Positions 1 to 6,401 are shown, counted from the stretch's first letter. The stretch is 9,732 bases of DNA from WJLG01 sp964602485 (GCA_964602485.1 CAZRQU010000022.1:1-9732); one strand, 5' to 3'. Made by a program: numbers and translations. Notes: a model not told the origin generated them from the letters alone.

Positions 1-5
1 GGGTT

Positions 6-46
6 GTCATCCTGAGGAGCCCGCGGAAGCGGGAGACGAAGGATCT
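6..46. repeat. REP-like imperfect palindrome
   Basis: A nested inverted repeat. The outer arms ATCCT (9-13) and AGGAT (40-44) enclose the inner stem CCCGC (20-24) and GCGGG (29-33) with a GGAA loop. The GTCATCCTGAGGAG... ACGAAGGATCT style is a recurrent intergenic repeat in many unrelated bacterial genomes, recognised here from memory and not by a search. It sits directly beside the heptamer array that starts at about 49. It may extend beyond the window edge. Confidence 0.65.
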
Positions 47-48
47 GT

Positions 49-222
49 ATTGGGTAATTGGTGATTAGTGATTGGTAATTAATGATTGGTAATTTGGAAT
101 ATAGTATTCAGTATTCAGTATGGGGTATTCAGGTTTGTCATCTTTAAAGTAACCTGTAATTGGTTATTTAGTGCTTAGAATTAAAAATTAGGACTTATTT
201 TAAAAATTCAAAAATTCAAAAA
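49..222. repeat. Degenerate heptamer array, left
   Basis: From 49 to 132 the sequence divides without gaps into 12 units of 7 bases, such as AATTGGT, GATTGGT, GATTAGT and TATTCAG. A weaker 7-base rhythm continues to about 202. From about 203 to 222 it gives way to three copies of an 8-base AAAAATTC-like unit that end at the rlmN stop codon (223-225). The G-rich face (TAATTGG) is on the plus strand, opposite to the arrays at 4997-5115 and 5238-5363. No open frame, RNA gene or terminator is evident. The resemblance to cyanobacterial short tandemly repeated repetitive heptanucleotides is by period only. Confidence 0.8.
109..161 (+). repeat. 53-base inverted repeat, left copy
   Basis: This stretch matches the reverse complement of 5034-5086 at 50 of 53 positions with no gaps, by eye. 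The differences are one T/C near 133 and CC/TT at 153-154. It includes the TATTCAG units of the heptamer array plus a non-heptameric core, GTCATCTTTAAAGTAA. The two copies bracket rlmN, the cyclophilin, rseP, frr and the propeller lipoprotein gene. Confidence 0.9.
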
Positions 223-1233
223 TTAATTCGCGTTATGCGAACCAGCCAATTGTCCACAAGCCGCTTTTATATCCCGACCGAACTTATATCGCTGAACTAC
301 TTCCAAGCCGTGTCCTTCCAATATATCTTTGAATTTCTTTATTCTAGAAGCATCAGAAGGTTGATATTTACCGGTTTGGTTATAAGAGATCAAGTTGACG
401 GCAAAAGGACCTGAAAGACCATTCTTCAAAAGATGAGCCAACTCATGGGCTTGTTCATTCTTATCATTGACCTTTTTCAGCATTATATACTCTATCAACA
501 CCTTGCGGTTTGTCTTCTGCAAATAAGAAGCGACGGAACGCATAAGCGTCTTTAAAGGATAAACTCGGCTTATCGGCATCAACTTATTCCTTAAATGATC
601 ATTGGAAGCATGGAATGAAACAGCTAAATTTACCTGCAATGGATCAGAGGCTAATTTATTGATCCCTTCCACTAGCCCAACAGTTGAAATGGACATACGA
701 CGAGCGCCTATGTTCATTGTTTCTTTATCATTCAAAAAACGAACAGCCTTCATTGATTCATCATAATTATCAAAGGGTTCACCCATGCCCATAAGAACAA
801 CGTTGGTCACGCCTGTTTTCTTGCTTTTCAAATATCTGGCAAAGACCAAAACCTGCTCCACTATCTCCTGATAACTAAGACCTCTTGAAAATCCCATTTT
901 CCCGGTCAAACAAAAATCACAACCCATTTTACAACCGGCTTGAGTGGAAACGCAAACAGTATTCCGGCCATCTTTATGGCGCATAAGGACCGTTTCCACC
1001 TTGGTATCACCAAGATCAACAAGAGCTTTGGCACTATTTCCATCCTTGGCCTCGCTGATATCGGCATCTATCGTCAAAGGCGCCTCTTTGCCAAGACTCT
1101 CTCGCAAATTTTTAGGCAAAACACTTACCTCTTCCCAACTGCCGGCCAGATCATGAAATATTGCCTTATAGACCTGTCTCATTCTAAAAGCCGGGCAAGA
1201 AGCCATTGCGTCTTTTATCTTATCTATATTCAT
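223..1233 (-). CDS. rlmN: 23S rRNA/tRNA adenine-C2 methyltransferase RlmN
   Basis: Radical-SAM dual-specificity methyltransferase. Known family members methylate C2 of A2503 in 23S rRNA and of A37 in some tRNAs. The 336-residue length is slightly below the usual 350-390. The 4Fe-4S cysteines sit in CKMGCDFC (C101, C105, C108). C94, seven residues upstream, and C326 in AACGQL correspond to the two catalytic cysteines of E. coli RlmN (C118 and C355). GMGEP (149-153) is the SAM-contacting glycine motif. The start at 1233 gives a normal family N-terminus. It has no clear Shine-Dalgarno, and a strong hairpin (1242-1264) ends 8 bases before the ATG. It is the last gene of the minus-strand run. Its stop abuts the left repeat region. 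Confidence 0.97.
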   Translation of the reverse strand: MNIDKIKDAMASCPAFRMRQVYKAIFHDLAGSWEEVSVLPKNLRESLGKEAPLTIDADISEAKDGNSAKALVDLGDTKVETVLMRHKDGRNTVCVSTQAGCKMGCDFCLTGKMGFSRGLSYQEIVEQVLVFARYLKSKKTGVTNVVLMGMGEPFDNYDESMKAVRFLNDKETMNIGARRMSISTVGLVEGINKLASDPLQVNLAVSFHASNDHLRNKLMPISRVYPLKTLMRSVASYLQKTNRKVLIEYIMLKKVNDKNEQAHELAHLLKNGLSGPFAVNLISYNQTGKYQPSDASRIKKFKDILEGHGLEVVQRYKFGRDIKAACGQLAGSHNAN

Positions 1234-1241
1234 ATTCTCAA

Positions 1242-1264
1242 AAGAGCCCTTTTGAAGGGCTCTT
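1242..1264 (-). terminator. Hairpin between cyclophilin and rlmN
   Basis: A perfect 10-base-pair stem, with arms AAGAGCCCTT (1242-1251) and AAGGGCTCTT (1255-1264) and a 3-base loop. On the minus strand it lies 9 bases after the cyclophilin stop and is followed by only four T residues, then the rlmN start 8 bases later. It could be a weak intrinsic terminator for the upstream gene, a processing or stability element, or a structure limiting ribosome access to rlmN. The short T run makes termination uncertain. Confidence 0.6.
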
Positions 1265-1273
1265 ATATTTTGA

Positions 1274-1957
1274 TCATTTTATCAATTCTACCTCTTCTAT
1301 GGAAACTTCTTGCAGAGGATTGTCCCGACTGTCGACTTCCAAGCCTTCTATCTTCTCCACCGTATCCATGCCCTCTACCACTTTTCCAAAATTCGTATGC
1401 TTGCCGTCAAGCCAGGAAGTGGCTTCGGCAGTAACAATGAAAAATTGGGATCCATTAGTGTTCGGACCGCTGTTAGCCATTGCTAAATTTCCTTTGGTAA
1501 GAGGAATGTCATTGAATTCATCGGCAAATTGATAACCGGGTCCTCCGCGTCCATCATTACTCCTGTCATCATCCTTAGAAAGAGGGTCTCCACCCTGGAT
1601 CATAAAATCCTCTATGACCCTATGGAATTTGGTACCGGCATAAAACCCTTTCTTGGCCAAATTCATAAAATTATTTACGGTTATCGGAGATTCTTCTTCA
1701 AAAAATTCTACTTTTATGTCCCCTAAGCTGGTTTTGATGACAGCGTATTTGTACTCAGCTGCCAGATCCTCATGGCCGGCTTTTTCCAAATATCTTTTAG
1801 CAAAAGGAGTTTCTTCTTTTTTATCCATACTCTTCTCTTCTTCCTCCTGCCCTGGGACCACATCCCTATATTCGGTCATCTCATTTTTGGCCAATGGTCC
1901 GGAACAAGCAGATAAGAATAAAATAGTTAATATTAAACTAATGGTCTTTTTCCTCAT
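1274..1957 (-). CDS. Cyclophilin-type peptidyl-prolyl isomerase lipoprotein
   Basis: Extracytoplasmic prolyl cis-trans isomerase of the cyclophilin family (227 residues). Residues 1-18 are a lipoprotein signal: MRKK, a hydrophobic core, then the lipobox LSAC with the lipidated cysteine at C18. A charged linker rich in E and K follows to about residue 68. The cyclophilin domain spans about 69-227. It has the active-site FHRV (111-114, R113 equivalent to human CypA R55), Q121 in FMIQGGD, GSQFF (169-173) and the W182 of WLDGKH that in other cyclophilins binds cyclosporin. All the usual active-site residues appear present. The gene lies 75 bases downstream of rseP. A possible extended -10 (TGTTATATT on the minus strand; hexamer at 1989-1994) lies within the hairpin at 1970-2012. 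No good Shine-Dalgarno is seen. A role in folding exported proteins is inferred. Confidence 0.95.
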   Translation of the reverse strand: MRKKTISLILTILFLSACSGPLAKNEMTEYRDVVPGQEEEEKSMDKKEETPFAKRYLEKAGHEDLAAEYKYAVIKTSLGDIKVEFFEEESPITVNNFMNLAKKGFYAGTKFHRVIEDFMIQGGDPLSKDDDRSNDGRGGPGYQFADEFNDIPLTKGNLAMANSGPNTNGSQFFIVTAEATSWLDGKHTNFGKVVEGMDTVEKIEGLEVDSRDNPLQEVSIEEVELIK

Positions 1958-1969
1958 CTTTTATCTTTC

Positions 1970-2012
1970 ATTCAATATAGAATATAAAAATATAACATAT
2001 TCTATGTTGAAT
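1970..2012. other. 16-base-pair AT-rich hairpin in cyclophilin leader
   Basis: Arms 1970-1985 (ATTCAATATAGAATAT) and 1997-2012 pair along 16 bases with a single G-T wobble around an 11-base AT loop. The hairpin sits between rseP and the cyclophilin gene, 12 bases before the latter's ATG. On the plus strand it is followed by a T-rich run, but no plus-strand gene precedes it. On the minus strand no T run follows it, so it is not a convincing terminator for rseP. The sequence also shows a loose 7-base rhythm. Confidence 0.55.
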
Positions 2013-2032
2013 ATTTTTTATTTATTTTATAT

Positions 2033-3190
2033 TTAAAATATCTTTTCCCATAATTCAACCAGCTTCCCGGTATATTTGGAAACGTCTTTTATCGTTACTA
2101 CCAATATTAAAAGCAAAAGCAACAAGAATCCGGTATTATGTATCATTCCTTCCACTTCTCTTTTTACGGGAGAGCCTTTTATCTTCTCTATTAAAAGAAA
2201 GATCACTCGCCCACCATCAAGTGCCGGTAGAGGCAAGAAGTTTATTACAGCTAAATTAACCGAAAGAAGCGCAGTGAACTGCAAAAGATAAACAAATCCC
2301 ATTTCCGCAAACCTTCCGGCCATCACAGCTATACCAACCGGTCCGGAAACCCCGGCAGGTACGCCTTGACCGACGAACAGTCCTTTTATCAGATCGTAAA
2401 AGGCAACAATTATCATCCAAACCATGATTATAGCTGTTTTAAAGCCTTTCCAAACCGACAAATACCACGGATAGCGAACTAATCCGGTATTAACTATCGC
2501 AATTCCTATCTTACCTTTTCCCTCCTCATCGGCCTGCGGAACTATCTCTTTCTCCATTACTTCGCTCCCTCTCCTTATCTCATAACGCAAAGTTGTCCCG
2601 GCATTAGGAGCGGTCAATTCCTGAAGTTCAGTATCAGAATCGATCTTAACATCATTGACGCTCAAGATCACATCTGCCACCTTAAGCTCTGCTTTCTCGG
2701 CCGGACTGCCTTTTAAAACCTCGGCTACCTGAACCTTCTCTTCCCTGACTATGGCTCGCTGGTCCACATCATCTATACTCTGGGGCAAACCGAACATAAA
2801 ACCGACAGAGAACAAAACAGCTGCCAAAACCACATTCATTATAACTCCGGCCGACATGATAATGGCTCTTTGCCAGATCGGCTTGCTGTTCACATTGTCA
2901 TTGGCACCGGTATCCTCTCCGTCTTGCCCTTCTATATTAACGAACCCGCCTATGGGCAGCCAATTTATCGAATAGATAGTATCCGCTGCATCCGTTACCT
3001 CTTTATTCCCTTTGACCTTTTTCCACTTACCATCCTTACTTTTATAAAAACCAAAAGCTCTGGGCGGAAGACCAAAGCCGAACTCATGAGCCTTGACCCC
3101 AAAAAGACGCGCAGTTGAAAAATGCCCGAACTCATGAACGAACACTAAAAGGGATAAGACTATTATGAATGATACTATTGTTATGAACAT
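2033..3190 (-). CDS. rseP: Site-2 protease RseP (M50 intramembrane metalloprotease)
   Basis: Membrane-embedded zinc protease of the RseP/RasP family. It cleaves transmembrane segments of regulators or signal-peptide remnants. At 385 residues it is a little shorter than E. coli RseP (450) and seems to have one PDZ domain, as in many single-membrane bacteria. The first helix contains HEFGH (19-23), the zinc-binding HExxH. A second membrane segment covers about 108-135. The PDZ domain lies at about 150-230 (VAEVLKGSPAEKAELKVAD). The second metal-binding motif is NFLPLPALDGG (317-327, D325). A C-terminal helix covers about 352-368. The start gives the canonical short N-terminus before HEFGH, but no Shine-Dalgarno is visible. 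The gene lies 99 bases downstream of frr. In many bacteria uppS, cdsA and dxr lie between these two genes; here they are absent. Confidence 0.96.
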   Translation of the reverse strand: MFITIVSFIIVLSLLVFVHEFGHFSTARLFGVKAHEFGFGLPPRAFGFYKSKDGKWKKVKGNKEVTDAADTIYSINWLPIGGFVNIEGQDGEDTGANDNVNSKPIWQRAIIMSAGVIMNVVLAAVLFSVGFMFGLPQSIDDVDQRAIVREEKVQVAEVLKGSPAEKAELKVADVILSVNDVKIDSDTELQELTAPNAGTTLRYEIRRGSEVMEKEIVPQADEEGKGKIGIAIVNTGLVRYPWYLSVWKGFKTAIIMVWMIIVAFYDLIKGLFVGQGVPAGVSGPVGIAVMAGRFAEMGFVYLLQFTALLSVNLAVINFLPLPALDGGRVIFLLIEKIKGSPVKREVEGMIHNTGFLLLLLLILVVTIKDVSKYTGKLVELWEKIF

Positions 3191-3200
3191 TATTGAGTAA

Positions 3201-3289
3201 TTTTAAATTTGAAATTATTAATTTTTAAACAATTTTTAATTTTATAATTTTAAATTGTTTTCAAATTTCAAATTAAAAATTTTAAATTA
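3201..3289. repeat. AT-only heptamer-like tract between frr and rseP
   Basis: An 89-base stretch made of A/T runs with rare C or G. Much of it can be read as 7-base units such as TTTCAAA, TTTGAAA and TTTTAAA. It abuts the frr stop codon (TTA on plus, 3290-3292) and ends about 11 bases before the rseP start. Purine and pyrimidine runs are arranged so that parts are self-complementary. It may be a more degraded member of the array family at 49-202 and 5238-5363, or simply AT-rich low-complexity DNA. Confidence 0.5.
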
Positions 3290-3844
3290 TTAAACGGTCA
3301 TAATATCCTCTTCTTTTTTATCTCTGATCTCTTTCAGTTGATCGTTCATTTTCTTCACCTCTTCATCCAGTTCTTCCAAATATTTATATTTGTCATCCTC
3401 GGCTATTTCCTTTTCCTTTTCCGCTTTTTCTATCTCCTCTTTAACTTCATCTCTTACCTGGCGGATAGTTATTCTGGCCTGCTCCATCTTTTCATTAAGC
3501 TTCTTTACCAGCTCTTTCCTGTTCTCCTCGGTCATTTGCGGAACATTCAACCTTATTTTATCTCCTTCATTAACAACTCCAACTCCCAAGTCGGCCTCAA
3601 CTATGGCCTTTTCCAGATCCTTGATTATATTCTTATCCCAAGGAGCTACTATCAAACTTTTAGCATCAGACACGGTAATGTTGCCAACCGCATTTACCGG
3701 ATTCATAACTCCGTAAGCCGGCACCTGGACGGATTCCAATAAAGCCGGGTTGGCTCTGCCGGTACGCAAATTGGAAATATCCTTTTTGAAAAAATCCAAA
3801 GCTTTATCGAATTCCTCCTTTTTTTCTTGTATAAATTGATTCAT
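3290..3844 (-). CDS. frr: Ribosome recycling factor
   Basis: Splits post-termination 70S ribosomes together with EF-G. The 184-residue length matches the family norm of about 185. The start MNQFIQEKKEEFDKALDFFK, then LRTGRANPALLESV (26-39), the central beta domain (VPAYGVMNPVNAVGNITV) and DKIRLNVPQMTEENRKEL (94-111) are typical of RRF. The C-terminal half is a long charged helix, as expected for the three-helix bundle. No Shine-Dalgarno precedes the ATG. The neighbour downstream is rseP. The stop codon adjoins the AT-rich tract at 3201-3289. Confidence 0.98.
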   Translation of the reverse strand: MNQFIQEKKEEFDKALDFFKKDISNLRTGRANPALLESVQVPAYGVMNPVNAVGNITVSDAKSLIVAPWDKNIIKDLEKAIVEADLGVGVVNEGDKIRLNVPQMTEENRKELVKKLNEKMEQARITIRQVRDEVKEEIEKAEKEKEIAEDDKYKYLEELDEEVKKMNDQLKEIRDKKEEDIMTV

Positions 3845-3898
3845 ATGGCTTGTTTTATTTAATAGCTATTAATAACAATTCTTCTTACTTTTATCTTC

Positions 3899-4969
3899 TC
3901 ATTTACTTCCTTTAACTGTAAGATAGACTATATCAGAATTATCCGGACTAACCAATAGGTCGCGGCCCGACCTGGAAGAAGGTAAATTCACAGTGGTCCA
4001 ACTATCCCCATTATCAACAGATCGATAGAAGGTAGTGTCGGTAACATAACATATCTCACGAGAGTCAGGGCCGATAGCCAAGGCGTTTATAGTGGAATCC
4101 TTTTCCGGGGTCAACAATTCCACTCTTTCCCAAGTCTCGCCGTTATTATAAGTACGCAACAATCCATAAGTAGTAGCCATTAACATCTTCCCCTCTTCAT
4201 CACTGGCGATCACCAGGTCCCTGAAACGCTTGCTATTCTTAAAATCTTCCAAATTCTCTTCCAAGTCAGTCCAGGTCATTCCGGCATCCATTGAACGAGC
4301 AGTCCCTCTCCTTTCAGTAGAAACGAAGATCGTCCGGCTGTCAAAAGGACTGATGGTTATCTTGACCACATCATCCTTGCTTCTAAAAACAGGCTGCCAA
4401 GAAGATCCTTTATCAGAACTCTTAAGCACATCGCCTCTTTCTGTTCCTATATATATATTATCAGTATTGTGATGGTCTATGGCAATGGCATTTATGGCGA
4501 CTTTAGGGTCGTTGTCATAATATATTTGCGACCAAGACCGAGAACAATCCTCTGAGCGAAAAACCTTATTGCCTCCGGTCGCATAAATAGTACATTTATC
4601 CTTAGGATCAACCGCTATTGCCTTAACATCTGACAAGGGCAAGGTTTCAGCGTGCCACCAACCTTCAGTGATATCATAAGTGTAATAAAGTCCATTTGAG
4701 ATCGTTCCTAAATAAACAGCTTTAGAGTCATTGGGATCCATAGCCAGAACATTGGCGCTCAAAGAACGAATGGATCCGGGCTGACCCTTGACCGTTGGTA
4801 TCAAAGCCGCTTGTTTCCACTCATCACCCTTATTGACCGAAATGAAAACTCCGCCGTCTGTGTTGGGATCGGTTCCTTTCTTGCCATCACTCGAGCTAAA
4901 TCTCACGCTACATCCGGAAACCGCCAACATCATCAAAAAGACAATTATAATTTTAAAATTGTTCTTCAT
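3899..4969 (-). CDS. BNR-repeat beta-propeller lipoprotein
   Basis: A predicted lipid-anchored extracytoplasmic beta-propeller of unknown function (356 residues). Residues 1-20 form a lipoprotein signal ending in VSGC (C20), followed by a short S/G/D-rich linker. At least six Asp-box (BNR, SxDxGxxW) motifs recur: SVNKGDEW (44-51), SEDCSRSW (139-146), SSDKGSSW (184-191), SMDAGMTW (226-233), TYNNGETW (273-280) and SVDNGDSW (317-324). A degenerate one lies near 97-105. AIAxDPxD-like strands recur between them. This layout is shared by sortilin/Vps10-type propellers, Ycf48/HCF136-like assembly factors and BNR glycosidases. No sialidase FRIP motif or catalytic set is recognised, so enzymatic activity should not be assumed. 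It stops 54 bases before frr and starts beside the repeat region 4970-5363. No Shine-Dalgarno is seen. Confidence 0.88.
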   Translation of the reverse strand: MKNNFKIIIVFLMMLAVSGCSVRFSSSDGKKGTDPNTDGGVFISVNKGDEWKQAALIPTVKGQPGSIRSLSANVLAMDPNDSKAVYLGTISNGLYYTYDITEGWWHAETLPLSDVKAIAVDPKDKCTIYATGGNKVFRSEDCSRSWSQIYYDNDPKVAINAIAIDHHNTDNIYIGTERGDVLKSSDKGSSWQPVFRSKDDVVKITISPFDSRTIFVSTERRGTARSMDAGMTWTDLEENLEDFKNSKRFRDLVIASDEEGKMLMATTYGLLRTYNNGETWERVELLTPEKDSTINALAIGPDSREICYVTDTTFYRSVDNGDSWTTVNLPSSRSGRDLLVSPDNSDIVYLTVKGSK

Positions 4970-4996
4970 ATTTTTTATTTAAAATATAATACTAAA

Positions 4997-5115
4997 CGCA
5001 TAACTCATAACGCATAACGCATAACAAACTGCAAATTACAAATTACTTTAAAGATGACAAGCCTGAATACCCCATACTGAATACTGTATACCAATTACCA
5101 ATACCAAATTACAAA
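4997..5115. repeat. Degenerate heptamer array, right A
   Basis: Units of 7 bases begin at 4997 (CGCATAA, CTCATAA, CAAACTG, CAAATTA) and keep phase through the ATACTGA-like units to about 5094. Then there is a one-base slip and a few more ACCAATT-like units. It contains the right copy of the 53-base inverted repeat (5034-5086). The C-rich face is on the plus strand. It lies just upstream of the propeller lipoprotein start, so it may overlap that gene's promoter region. Confidence 0.75.
5034..5086 (-). repeat. 53-base inverted repeat, right copy
   Basis: The reverse complement of 109-161 with three substitutions and no indels. It carries the ATGACAAGCCTGAATACCCC segment (5054-5073), which lies outside the simple heptamer consensus. 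This indicates that the two copies derive from a common longer sequence and not from independent simple-repeat growth. Confidence 0.9.
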
Positions 5116-5134
5116 CTTCATTAACCCCTCCTAG

Positions 5135-5155
5135 CCTCCCCTTGGTAAGGGGAGG
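5135..5155. repeat. Palindrome CCTCCCCTT / AAGGGGAGG
   Basis: A perfect 9-base-pair stem, arms 5135-5143 and 5147-5155, with a GGT loop, within TTAACCCCTCCTAGCC-type flanks. This is a recognisable dispersed bacterial intergenic repeat, often mis-annotated as a protein containing LLVPPLTKGRLGG. It is not followed by a T tract on either strand, so it is not a classical intrinsic terminator. Confidence 0.7.
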
Positions 5156-5173
5156 AACTAATAAGATCCCGCT

Positions 5174-5226
5174 ATCTCCTCCGTCATTCCCAATATCTCC
5201 TCCGTCATTCCCGCGAAGGCGGGAAT
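5174..5226. repeat. Direct repeat plus REP-like palindrome
   Basis: An 18-base sequence ATCTCCTCCGTCATTCCC occurs at 5174-5191 and again at 5195-5212. The second copy runs into the palindrome ATTCCCGC-GAAG-GCGGGAAT (5207-5226; 8-base-pair stem, 4-base loop), followed by CCAG. The palindrome resembles the REP/dRS3 class of dispersed repeats. The first copy has only the left half, which suggests an aborted or truncated second palindrome. Confidence 0.72.
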
Positions 5227-5237
5227 CCAGCTGCTTT

Positions 5238-5363
5238 CTCATAACGCATAACGGGTAATGCGTAACAAACTGCAAATATCAAAGTGCAAATTACCAATAT
5301 CAAATATCCAGTATCCAGTATCAAATTACCAATTACCAATTTCAAATCACTAATTACCAATTA
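5238..5363. repeat. Degenerate heptamer array, right B (18 units)
   Basis: Exactly 126 bases that divide into 18 consecutive 7-base units without a single insertion or deletion. The commonest units are CAAATTA, CCAATTA, CAAATAT and CCAGTAT, and 17 of 18 begin with C. The consensus is about CMAATTA, the reverse complement of TAATTGG in the left array. The next heptamer in phase (5364-5370) starts with the holB stop codon (TAG on minus, 5364-5366). No spacers separate units, so this is not a CRISPR array. Constant unit length despite heavy base divergence suggests a structural or binding constraint, or replication slippage in whole units. Confidence 0.9.
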
Positions 5364-6401
5364 CTATATATTATACACCAAATTCTCAAGCACTACTCGC
5401 GGGTTAACATTAGCATTTATCTGCTCCTCACCAGCTGTTAATCTTTTGTCCATATTCATTAATCCGTCTCTTTTTATTACTGACATCCTTTTTTCTATTT
5501 TACTTCTTAAAGGTTCATGTTGGACCAACTCTACATTGCCACTAGCTGCCAATAGCAGATCTCTGGCCACTGCTCGCCAGGTATTAATTATCGACAAACT
5601 GATCAAAGCCATGGCTTGCCCCTTATCTGCGTCTTCCAAAAGCTCGGCCACTTTATCTTTTCTGCCATTCATATCTGAGGCAAAAATATCCAAAAAAGCT
5701 TCTGCCTTTTTTAAACGATCATTATAAAATTCACTATCCTCTAAAAATTTCAAGGCCAGAGCCGGACGACCCAAGCATAGTCTTGATATATTCTTAGCCT
5801 GGCTCCTCGAAACATTCAGATCGTTTACCAGATATCCATATATAATATCACTTTTTACCGGTTGAAAATTTACCACCTGGCTGCGAGACCTTATGGTTGA
5901 TGGTATGTTTTCCAGATCGGTGGCTATCAATATTATCACTGTATCTCTTTTCGGCTCTTCCAAGGTTTTAAGCAAGGCATTGGCTGCCTCCAAGCTTAAA
6001 TATTGAGCATCTTTCACTACTCCAACCTTATAAGACCCGGAAAAAGAGCTCATTTCAAGCCCTCTAATAAACTCTCTTACCTGACTAATGGATATATTCT
6101 TTTTCTCTTCTTCCCTTTTTATCAAAGAATAATCCAAATGAACCCCCTGGCCGCTACCAAACTGCCTGCAGGGCGAACACTGCCCGCAAGGAAAAGTAAA
6201 AACGCCCGGCTTTCTTTGGGAACAAACAAGGTTTTTAGCAAAAAATTCAGCCGTAGTGGCTTTTCCTAGACCTTCCGGTCCCAAAAATATATAAGCCCCG
6301 GCCACTTTACCGCCAGCAATACTCCTTTCCAAAAAATTAGAAATATGGCCGTTTCCTACCAACGGCCACTTATTTGAACCTTTTTTATTCTTACCTTCCA
6401 T
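5364..6401 (-). CDS. holB: DNA polymerase III subunit delta-prime
   Basis: Clamp-loader AAA+ subunit that helps load the beta clamp (345 residues, near the family's usual 320-340). A Walker A-like loop GPEGLGKAT (41-49) has A at position 48 where T or S is usual. A zinc-binding cysteine cluster follows (C60, C72, C75, C78 in CGQCSPC). DAQYLSLEAANALLKTLEEP (131-150) is the classic clamp-loader signature after the degenerate Walker B. The sensor/arginine-finger segment reads TIRSRSQVVNF (169-179), so the usual SRC motif has S174 for the cysteine, while R173 is kept. The start at 6401 is the first Met, 32 bases after the dehydrogenase stop, so co-transcription is likely. No Shine-Dalgarno is seen. 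The related gamma/tau subunit DnaX is less likely given length and the variant motifs. Confidence 0.9.
   Translation of the reverse strand: MEGKNKKGSNKWPLVGNGHISNFLERSIAGGKVAGAYIFLGPEGLGKATTAEFFAKNLVCSQRKPGVFTFPCGQCSPCRQFGSGQGVHLDYSLIKREEEKKNISISQVREFIRGLEMSSFSGSYKVGVVKDAQYLSLEAANALLKTLEEPKRDTVIILIATDLENIPSTIRSRSQVVNFQPVKSDIIYGYLVNDLNVSRSQAKNISRLCLGRPALALKFLEDSEFYNDRLKKAEAFLDIFASDMNGRKDKVAELLEDADKGQAMALISLSIINTWRAVARDLLLAASGNVELVQHEPLRSKIEKRMSVIKRDGLMNMDKRLTAGEEQINANVNPRVVLENLVYNI

Noticed and set aside
940..1532. Overlapping plus-strand open frames opposite rlmN and the cyclophilin
   Set aside because: They lie antisense to two clear protein families and show no recognisable domain or plausible start signal.
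1970..2032. Plus-strand terminator formed by the 16-base-pair hairpin and following T run
   Set aside because: No plus-strand gene precedes it. It is more simply an AT-rich inverted repeat in the cyclophilin leader.
3338..3742. Plus-strand open frames opposite frr rich in F, L, I and S
   Set aside because: The composition is the expected antisense shadow of a lysine- and glutamate-rich protein.
5048..5275. Minus-strand 75-residue open frame containing LDSRLRGNDGG and LLVPPLTKGRLGG
   Set aside because: It is the translation of the palindromes and heptamer repeats themselves. Such peptides are known spurious annotations.
5238..5363. CRISPR array
   Set aside because: Units are 7 bases, contiguous and degenerate, with no spacers and no cas genes in the window.
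5284..5727. Plus-strand 147-residue open frame covering the array and the end of holB
   Set aside because: Its first third translates heptamer units and the rest is antisense to holB.
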